From Anaerovorax odorimutans DSM 5092 (lineage in GTDB: Bacteria > Bacillota > Clostridia > Peptostreptococcales > Anaerovoracaceae), in the NCBI RefSeq assembly GCF_000426305.1, contig NZ_AUFC01000008.1, forward strand, positions 1 to 64,000: 64,000 nucleotides of DNA. Direction: 5' to 3'. This document shows positions 44,166-51,900 of this stretch, one piece after another. A program made the translations under genes and the position numbers. The notes below the pieces were generated by a model, which saw only the letters and a list, made by a program, of their open reading frames with translations, was not told where the DNA came from and did not search any database. Position 1 is the first letter of the stretch; every line of letters begins with the position of its first letter.

Positions 44166-45869
44166 TTGTATTTACCAAGCTTAATTATAATGTTTATAAC
44201 ATTAACTCTATTAATGTCCTTTATCTATTTTTATATGTATTCCAGAAGTCAAGAAAGTTTTATAAGATACTGGGGTTTTTGTTGGGTTGCCTATTCTTTC
44301 AGCCTTTTATTTTTAATATTATTTATAACTACAAATACAAGACCACTTTTAGAATTACGTAAATTATTTGATTTAATTAATATATTATTTCTTTTATATG
44401 GAGCTTATGCATTTATGCATACGAGAATTCCTACTTATTGGAACCGTTTTTGTTTATACTTAATAATATGGATTGCTTTAGGTATTTATTACCAATTTGA
44501 TTTACTTGCTGTGTACCTTCCTATTTCCATGTATCAAATCATAATTACAGCTGTCCTTTGCAATATCGTTTATAAATACTGGAAAGTGCCCCCTTTTGAA
44601 AAAGGACTTTCCATTACCGTATTTATATTATGGGGAGTTGGAAAAGCTTTATTATCTATTTTTGAAGTAAAATATTATAATATATCTTCAATTTATTTAA
44701 TGGAAATTATTTTCTCAAATATATTGAATTTTTGTATATTTGTTATCTATTTACAAAAAACAAAACAAGAAATCAGACTTGCAGAGCGTCTCTACAAAAT
44801 AGTTGCAGAAAATGCAGCTGACGTTATTTTTTATTATAAATTAAAGCCAAAACCTTCTTTCAAATATGTAACTCCGTCAATTGAAACTATGACAGGATAT
44901 TCGCCAAAAGAGTTTTATCAAAATCCTAAATTTTATTTAAATTTAGTTCCTTCAGATTATTTTTATTCTATCAATGAAATATTTAATGGCTCGCCTCAAA
45001 TTGACAAAGTTACGGTTTTTCAATTAATTCATAAAAACGGCTCAACTTTTTGGGGTGAATTTCACAGTTCTATACTTTATGAAAACAGTGAACCAATAGC
45101 TGTAGAAGGGATAATAAGAGATATTACAAAAATGAAAGTGGCGGAACTTCAATTGTTAGATTCCAAGCAATCACGTGATTTATTGCTTACTTATATTTCA
45201 CATGAATTAAAAACTCCAATAACGTCTATTCTAGGCTATGTAAATGCTTTAAATGACGGAACATTAAACACTACAGAAGAAAAAAAGTCAGCTTTGGAAA
45301 TTATTTCTTCAAAAGCACTCACTCTAGAGCACTTAATAAATGATTTATTTCAATTATCAAAACTAGAAACTAATCAATTTTCATTTAATTTTATGCATAT
45401 ATCTGCGTTGGAAATTTCACAAGACTTAATAAACCAACACCTTTTAGATATAAAAACAGCAGGACTTAAATCTATAATTGAAATAAATAAAGAGCAATTA
45501 TCAAAGATTAATATTATTGCCGACCCAAAGCGTATTGATCAAGTATTTTCCAACATTATTTTCAACGCTATAAAATATACAGAAGAAAATGATAAACTTA
45601 TAATAAAATTTTATCTTGATAAAAATTTGAAAAATTATGTTATAAGCATATCTGATACAGGCTTAGGAATATCACAAGAAGATTTACCTTTTATATTTGA
45701 TTTGTTTTATAAATCTCAGACAGCTACTCTAAGGAAAGAGAACGGGAGTGGTTTGGGATTAACTATTTCTAAAGAAATCATAGCTGCCCACGGTGGTGAA
45801 ATTTGGGTAAAAAGTAATCCCGGTAAAGGAAGTACCTTTACCTTTAGTATACCAATTTATGAAGATTAA
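44166..45869 (+). CDS. Membrane sensor histidine kinase with PAS domain
   Basis: A 567-residue kinase. The N-terminal 210 residues hold about seven hydrophobic segments, forming a membrane sensor. A PAS domain follows (about 212-330: AENAADVIFYYKLKPKP, VEGIIRDITKMK). The HisKA region has the phospho-accepting His in TYISHELKTPITSILGY, and the ATPase region has FNAIKYTEE, DTGLGIS and GSGLGLTISKE. I use the TTG at 44166, 8 nt after GGAGG; an in-frame TTG at 44151 overlaps that site. It is cotranscribed with the response regulator and divergent from a symporter, which suggests that the sensed compound is the transported one. Confidence 0.93.
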   Translation: MYLPSLIIMFITLTLLMSFIYFYMYSRSQESFIRYWGFCWVAYSFSLLFLILFITTNTRPLLELRKLFDLINILFLLYGAYAFMHTRIPTYWNRFCLYLIIWIALGIYYQFDLLAVYLPISMYQIIITAVLCNIVYKYWKVPPFEKGLSITVFILWGVGKALLSIFEVKYYNISSIYLMEIIFSNILNFCIFVIYLQKTKQEIRLAERLYKIVAENAADVIFYYKLKPKPSFKYVTPSIETMTGYSPKEFYQNPKFYLNLVPSDYFYSINEIFNGSPQIDKVTVFQLIHKNGSTFWGEFHSSILYENSEPIAVEGIIRDITKMKVAELQLLDSKQSRDLLLTYISHELKTPITSILGYVNALNDGTLNTTEEKKSALEIISSKALTLEHLINDLFQLSKLETNQFSFNFMHISALEISQDLINQHLLDIKTAGLKSIIEINKEQLSKINIIADPKRIDQVFSNIIFNAIKYTEENDKLIIKFYLDKNLKNYVISISDTGLGISQEDLPFIFDLFYKSQTATLRKENGSGLGLTISKEIIAAHGGEIWVKSNPGKGSTFTFSIPIYED

Positions 45870-45891
45870 ATATAAAGAGAGGAGAATAACT

Positions 45892-46623
45892 ATGCCAGGT
45901 GAAAAAATATTAATAGTAGATGATGAAAAACCTATCAATAATCTAATTTCTTCTTATCTTACAAAAGAAGGGTTTGTACCTTTTTCTGCGTTTAACGGTG
46001 AGGAAGCTATGAATATTGTAAATTCAGAGAATCCTGATTTAATTCTTATGGATATTATGCTTCCTGATATAGAGGGGACTGATTTATGTTTAGAAATAAG
46101 AAAAACAAATAATGCTCCTATACTGTTTTTAAGCTGCAAATCAGAAGAAATGGATAAGATTATAGCTCTTTCTGTGGGAGGTGATGATTATATTACAAAA
46201 CCTTTTCTCCCCGGAGAATTAATCGCCAGAATTAAAGCGCATATACGACGGCAAAAATCGATACAGAAAGAAGAAGCTAAAGAAAAAGAAGCTAAAGAAA
46301 AAATATACGAATTCCCCGGATTAACTGTAAATATGAGTACTCATGATGTAACAATAGATAAAAAACTTGTCAGCTTAACAGCAAAAGAATTTCATATATT
46401 AAAAATTTTAATCGAAAATCCAAAACAAATTTTCAGCGCAGATCAAATATTTGAATTAACTTGGAAAACCAACTGCTTAGAAGGAGATTCTAGAACAGTT
46501 ATGGTTTATATAAGCACTCTTAGAAAGAAGTTGGAAATAAATCCCATAAATCCAAAATATATAATCAATATCAGAGGAGTGGGATATAAATTTAATCATA
46601 ATATATTACCCGATAAAAAATAA
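45892..46623 (+). CDS. OmpR/PhoB-family response regulator
   Basis: A 243-residue regulator. The receiver domain (about 1-115) has EKILIVDDEKPINN, the phospho-acceptor Asp in PDLILMDIMLPDIEGTD, and the conserved Lys in YITKPFLPGELIARI. A linker with repeated EAKEKEAKEK leads to a winged-helix DNA-binding domain (about 140-240) with LTAKEFHILKILIENP and DSRTVMVYISTLRKKL. The start at 45892 is behind GAGAGGAG; an earlier ATG overlaps the kinase gene and adds 11 residues. It converges with the DUF3311-like gene, 4 bp away. Confidence 0.94.
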   Translation: MPGEKILIVDDEKPINNLISSYLTKEGFVPFSAFNGEEAMNIVNSENPDLILMDIMLPDIEGTDLCLEIRKTNNAPILFLSCKSEEMDKIIALSVGGDDYITKPFLPGELIARIKAHIRRQKSIQKEEAKEKEAKEKIYEFPGLTVNMSTHDVTIDKKLVSLTAKEFHILKILIENPKQIFSADQIFELTWKTNCLEGDSRTVMVYISTLRKKLEINPINPKYIINIRGVGYKFNHNILPDKK

Positions 46624-46627
46624 TAAA

Positions 46628-46864
46628 CTAAAGTTTCTTTTTTATAAATGAGCTTTTGCCCCAGTTTGTTTTATAAGCATAAAAAATGATTATACACATA
46701 TAAATCCAACAGAAAAAAATATAGCTGTAAATAAAAGGAATTCCAAAAACAAATGGATATGCTTTATATCCAAAGAAAAGAACACCCGGGAATTCCATTG
46801 CACAAAATCCAATTATAATTAAAATCCATATAATACTAGTTTTGTTAAGCCTTTTCTTTTTCAA
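46628..46864 (-). CDS. DUF3311-like small membrane protein, probable symporter partner
   Basis: A 78-residue protein with two membrane segments (about 10-30 and 42-63). The central block FGYKAYPFVFGIPFIYSYIF fits the DUF3311 pattern K-x-x-P-[FY]-V-x-G-[IM]-P-F. In B. subtilis and others, DUF3311 proteins (YhjC) precede an SSF permease (YhjB). Here the related permease is at 42588-44057 on the same strand, but the two-component genes lie between. The start is TTG at 46864, 10 nt after AAGGAG and 2 nt past the flavoprotein stop. Confidence 0.6.
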   Translation of the reverse strand: MKKKRLNKTSIIWILIIIGFCAMEFPGVLFFGYKAYPFVFGIPFIYSYIFFCWIYMCIIIFYAYKTNWGKSSFIKKKL

Positions 46865-46866
46865 AA

Positions 46867-47934
46867 CTAATCGTCTCCTTTTAATTGTAATAATATATTT
46901 TCAGCAAAATCTTTAGCTCTTTTTTCAATGCCTTCTGCTTTAAATATACTTTTTGGATTATTAGCTGTTTCCATCATAGTAAAACGTTTTGGCAAAATAA
47001 AAGTTTTATTCATGTTTAATCCTGCTATCAACTGCTGTGCTACAATATCACTACCGCTATATCCGGAAATAACAACAGCAAATAGATATTTATCGTAAAA
47101 TCTTGTCTTTCTGAATAATGCTGTAAGACGATTGATAAACGCCGACAAATTGGCACTTATTGCATCATTATAATTAGGACAAAGCATAATTAATGCATCA
47201 CATTCTAATATAGCAGGATAAACTTCTTTTACGATAACCCCTCCATAAAGACAACTGTTTTTTTCTCCATAATGCATACAAGTAGTATATGGACATCCAA
47301 TGCAATCCAAAACTGCACCATTACGAATAGAGATGTCTTTGATTTCACAATCCTCTTCCAAATGTTCTTTTACCATTTCCCATAAATTTACTGTATTTGA
47401 AGTTTCATAACTGCTGGCATGAAGAACTAAAAGTTTCGGTTTTCTATGCTTAGGAGGTTCAAATTTCATAATCTGGCGTACTAAAGTTTTTCCAGACTGA
47501 ATATAAGCATCAAAATTATCTGTATCTAAATTTTTAGCAATTATATTGTAATTTTCAAGAGATTTTGTCCCTTCCACCAAAGGTCTTCCCGGGAAAGTAC
47601 AGCCTGACATATTAGCACTAAGAGTTATTTCCCTTGCAACAGATTTAGTGTACAATTCGCTGTCACCATCTATTATAATTCCTGCAACACTATCTTCAAG
47701 GCAAGTCTTGTCTAGTCTTATTTTTTTTAGCAAAGCATATAATTCTAAATTTATTCCTGATTCACCAAGTGAAATAGCAAATAATATTTTTTTATTTTGT
47801 AAAGAATGAAATTCCTCCACTGTACTTATAGTATTATAAGAATAGCCCTTTAGGCTTTCTTCTAATATGGTACTAAGTCTATGCGTTTTAACATTTTCTC
47901 TGCAATGAGGTCTTATTAAAATAATATCACCCAT
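46867..47934 (-). CDS. Iron-sulfur-flavoprotein-like NAD(P)H:FMN oxidoreductase with extra N-terminal domain
   Basis: A 355-residue protein. The C-terminal 190 residues are an NADPH-dependent FMN reductase/flavodoxin-like domain: KPKLLVLHASSYETSNTVNL (FMN phosphate loop), LMLCPNYN-type core (IMLCPNYNDAISANLSAFIN) and a cysteine group at Cys211, Cys214, Cys219 and Cys228 (CIGCPYTTCMHYGEKNSC). Compact cysteine motifs of this kind bind a 4Fe-4S cluster in Isf proteins. The N-terminal 160 residues are not recognised; the stretch KKILFAISLGESGINLELYA suggests another Rossmann-like domain. It is third in the operon behind the giant protein and the LDH-like protein. An electron-transfer role is likely, but the partner is unknown. 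Confidence 0.75.
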   Translation of the reverse strand: MGDIILIRPHCRENVKTHRLSTILEESLKGYSYNTISTVEEFHSLQNKKILFAISLGESGINLELYALLKKIRLDKTCLEDSVAGIIIDGDSELYTKSVAREITLSANMSGCTFPGRPLVEGTKSLENYNIIAKNLDTDNFDAYIQSGKTLVRQIMKFEPPKHRKPKLLVLHASSYETSNTVNLWEMVKEHLEEDCEIKDISIRNGAVLDCIGCPYTTCMHYGEKNSCLYGGVIVKEVYPAILECDALIMLCPNYNDAISANLSAFINRLTALFRKTRFYDKYLFAVVISGYSGSDIVAQQLIAGLNMNKTFILPKRFTMMETANNPKSIFKAEGIEKRAKDFAENILLQLKGDD

Positions 47935-47952
47935 TTAGTTCATCCCCTATCA

Positions 47953-48900
47953 TTAAATTATTTCCTTTAAATTATCATAAGCCCTTTTAATCCTTTCATA
48001 TAACAATTCAGGTAAAGGAAGATTTTCAATTTCAACTCCACCGTCTGTCATTCTATTTTTAGCTCCCATATATACTTCCCCAATACAATTTGAACTGTAA
48101 TGCCACTCACCTCTTAAAGTTAATAAAATAGAAATTGCTCCTGAAGATAATGCAGGTGCAATAAATGGTTTAAAACCTATTTCTCTTGTTTTTAAATTTG
48201 CTTCAACAGTCAGCTTAGTTAATTCTTTAGAAATTTCATCATTATAATTTTTTATGCTGTTTGCTATTACTAGATCATTTCCATGAGGGCCAAAAGCTCT
48301 TCCTTCTGTTAAAAAACTCTTAAATCTAGAGTCTCTTTTTGCAAAATAAGCTGCTCTGCTATTCATAACTCCAAGGCCGTATCCTTGTATCTGACTAGCA
48401 TCTAGTCCTTCTAAAAGTGCTACCTTACAAAGAGGATCCACTGGATCAGAAACTACTGCAAAAAGACCTTTAAATCCCTCCTCTTTGGCTCTTTTGGCAT
48501 AACTGCTTATAATCTGTCTGTTAGCCTCAAATTGTGCCATTCTTACATCTGAAATATTCTCTTCAACAGCAGGTACTGATTTAGATGCACAAAAGATAAA
48601 AACATCACAATGAAACAGCTGCTCATTTTTTAAAATTTTAACCTCTGGCATTATATTATACTCCCAAGGATAGGAAGTTTGATTCATTTCATAGTCCCAG
48701 CGTTTTAACACATTTTCATTTATATCATAAATTCCTATGCTCTCAATTACATCTCCCCCTAAAAGTTTGAGTCCTGTCATCAACATACCACCTACATCTC
48801 CTATGGCAAGTATATTAACTTTCTTTTTTCCTTTTAATAAAAATGGTGATTTATTTAACGAAAACTTATTTTCCCTTGCAATATCTTTTAAATAATACAT
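47953..48900 (-). CDS. Divergent lactate/malate dehydrogenase-like NAD-binding protein
   Basis: A 315-residue protein of the LDH/MDH superfamily. The dinucleotide loop is AIGDVGGMLMTG (about 32-43), with an acidic IYDIN after the second strand. AVVSDPVDPL (148-157) replaces the usual VSNPVDxLT, so the conserved Asn is Asp151-like. FGPHGNDLV (203-211) replaces GEHGDS but keeps the catalytic His206, and VRMAQFEANRQI follows the family. It probably still binds NAD(P) but may use another substrate. It sits between the giant gene (gap 43 nt) and the flavoprotein gene, in one operon. Confidence 0.7.
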   Translation of the reverse strand: MYYLKDIARENKFSLNKSPFLLKGKKKVNILAIGDVGGMLMTGLKLLGGDVIESIGIYDINENVLKRWDYEMNQTSYPWEYNIMPEVKILKNEQLFHCDVFIFCASKSVPAVEENISDVRMAQFEANRQIISSYAKRAKEEGFKGLFAVVSDPVDPLCKVALLEGLDASQIQGYGLGVMNSRAAYFAKRDSRFKSFLTEGRAFGPHGNDLVIANSIKNYNDEISKELTKLTVEANLKTREIGFKPFIAPALSSGAISILLTLRGEWHYSSNCIGEVYMGAKNRMTDGGVEIENLPLPELLYERIKRAYDNLKEII

Positions 48901-48943
48901 ATATATTCCTCTTTATACTCAATTACATTTAACTATTTAAAGA

Positions 48944-51900
48944 TTAAAATATAATATTTTTTAATCTGATTAATTTTTCAATATCATTTTCAATATATGC
49001 AGATGGCGCCAGATTTAAATCATAATTAAGGCATCCTCCCCTGTCTGGACATCTTGGAGAAATAACCGCTTCACTTAATCTGTTTAAAGTTAAATTTCTT
49101 TCAAAAGCCAGCTGATATTCCTCTTCAAGAGCTTGCAATATACTCCTTGCATTTTCAAGACATGTCATTGAAAACTCATATACTGCTTTCTTTGGTACAT
49201 CTACTAAAAATGTAGGTGCTACATATGGCAATACCAAATTTATTGAAGATAAAAGATTTGCACTAATATCTCCATCATGTTCCACACTGTCTCCTCCTAT
49301 AAAAGGGTACATGCTTGATTCAACAAACCATATCCTTAGATTCGGTATAAAATAAACACTTTCTACCTCTCTGCCTTGTATAGTCATAAGGTCTTTACCT
49401 CTTCCGGATAAAATTCCTACAATAATTTTACTTATATCTATATTTTCTTTTTTAAATAAAGGATCAAGTTCTTTCATTCTATATCCTTTATGAAGCAAGT
49501 CATCTACAAGCATTATAGGTCTGTTAAATGATTTTATAGTTTTTATTTGATTGATTAATGGTGAGTAATACGGAAATTCAGTTATCTTAAATTGTTTTAT
49601 CTCAGAATCAAACACCTTTTCAGTATGAAGAGATTTTGTCACAGTATTAGGAACAGCCATCCCTCTAAGTATTTTCCCAAAAGGAACACACATATTATTT
49701 CCTAATACTCTTGGCTTTAAAGGCTCACAAGGAACATTATTTTCATTGGTTGTCATAGTCATAAGTCTATGGTGCATTACACCGGAATTAAATGATAAAA
49801 CCAGATTCCCCGGATAAAACGTTGTCAAAGCCCTCTGTAATTTTTCATGAGCTTCATCCATTACCTCCATTATTCGTTCATTTCTATTAAAAGGTTCTTT
49901 TATTGTAGTATCTACATTTTGTATTAACGCAATAGGAAATTTAATATCTACTTTATAAATAGGATTTTCCTCATCACTTTCTTCAATCTGTAAAAAGCCT
50001 TGTCTTTCTAAAACCGAAACTGCTTCTTCATCCTTAACTCCTGTATAATTATGATAAATTGCATAACTGAAGTCATTTTCTAAAGCATAAGCTAAAGTTT
50101 CAGTTAAAGTAATCTGATAGATATCTCTTATATTAGTATTATTACTGGCAAACATACCACTTATAACTAAAATCTTACCTGATGCATGTTCCCTAACTTG
50201 TGCTGCAATTTCTGTATTTTTAAATTCACCATATAACTCTGACATACTAAGTTGATGAAACAGCATAAGTCCTACAACTTCATTATTTAAATCCTTATCT
50301 CTTATTACAGTAGCTTTGGAAGCTTCTAAAGATAAATAGTTTCGTATACTTCCACAATTTATTTTTTCTTTTAAAATTGACTGAGTAAGTTCTTTCTGAA
50401 GAGGCTTTTTAATAGAATTCACAAGTTCTATTAAGATAGCTTTTGCTTGTAATATATATTTATACTGAGGTTCTCTTAAATATAAACTGTTATCATAAAT
50501 AAAACTTTGAGCTATTGGATCGATTAAATTTGAAATATCCCTATTATAATCTATATTTTCCCTTATTCTGGTTGAACTTATCTCCTCTAAATGAATAGGA
50601 AGCGTCAACTCTACCACTTTACCAATTATATTTTCGTATACCATTTCTAAATCATCAGAAGAATCTGCACCTTCAATACTACTGTTTCTTCGAAATACTA
50701 TATGATTAAAACTATGAATAGAATTTTCACTTAAAGGCACCTTATAAGATGACGCATTTATAATTACATCACTTCCCACTACAATATAAATTTCTCGTGT
50801 ATAAAATAACTCTTTTAATCTTTTTAAATCTGATGGATTTGCTATGTTAACAGGTATATCATCAGGAAATATATATACATTCTCCTCATTAGAAACAGAC
50901 ATATTTATAATCTTCCTTCTAATCATTCTAGGCTGCGTCTTTTTCGACCATGAAAATTCATCCAAGGCTAGATATACTTCAAATCCTAGATTTCTGATCT
51001 CCTGTACAATACCTTTATGACTTAACGAAAACGGATCAAATGTACCAGGGAAAAATGCCACTCTACTAGGTTCTTTAATATCAAATTTACCATTTTTAAA
51101 AATATAATCAGATATAAATCTATATATATGATTTAATGATGCTGCATTATTAAAAAAGGATAATTCTGTCTCCTTCTGATCTACTATAAGAGTAAGCATC
51201 TTTTTATATATTATTTGGAAAATATCATATTTATCCTCAAGAGTGAGTTTATTTGAACCAAAAATATATTGCCCTATAACTAAAAATGCCTCTTTACTCA
51301 CCGCATCACGATAATTAGAAAGCCCTCTTAAAATCATTCCAAGAATAGTCTTTCTTCTACGCTGATAAATTTCTTCATTTTCTATGAAACGAGTACGATA
51401 GCTTAAATAATTCTGTATTAAAATTCCTAATGTATTAAGGGCAACAGATCCCACTCTGTAATCGTTACTCTCTAATAATACATTTAAATTATTAATAAAT
51501 TCATCAAGTTCATTTGGATGAAGATATAAAGCTAACTCTCCTAAATACTGAGGAATATATTTAGAAAATTCATATTCGCCAATCTCAAGACCTTTTGTCA
51601 ATTCAATCACAACTTCATTTCTCTGATCCAGAGACAATAGAGGTACAATAACTAAAAGAGCCTTTCCTGCTCGATGTCTTACTGCTACTCTTTCACTTAC
51701 CTTTATAAGATTGGAAAGGTGAGTTGCCACATGTAAAGTCTGCTTATTTCTGCCTAACTTAACCTGATCACGTAATAGCTCAAGATTAACAGCTTTTATT
51801 ACCCAAGGTGTTGCAACTTTTAAATTTTCCAAAAATATATCAGATGTTGCTTCATTATCCTCATATAACTTTTTTTCATAAAAGCTTTCATTCTCAATTT

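Noticed and set aside
50489-51067. A separate nadD gene
   Set aside because: The NadD-like motifs are in frame with the rest of the 1624-residue protein, with no stop or internal start that would make it an independent gene.
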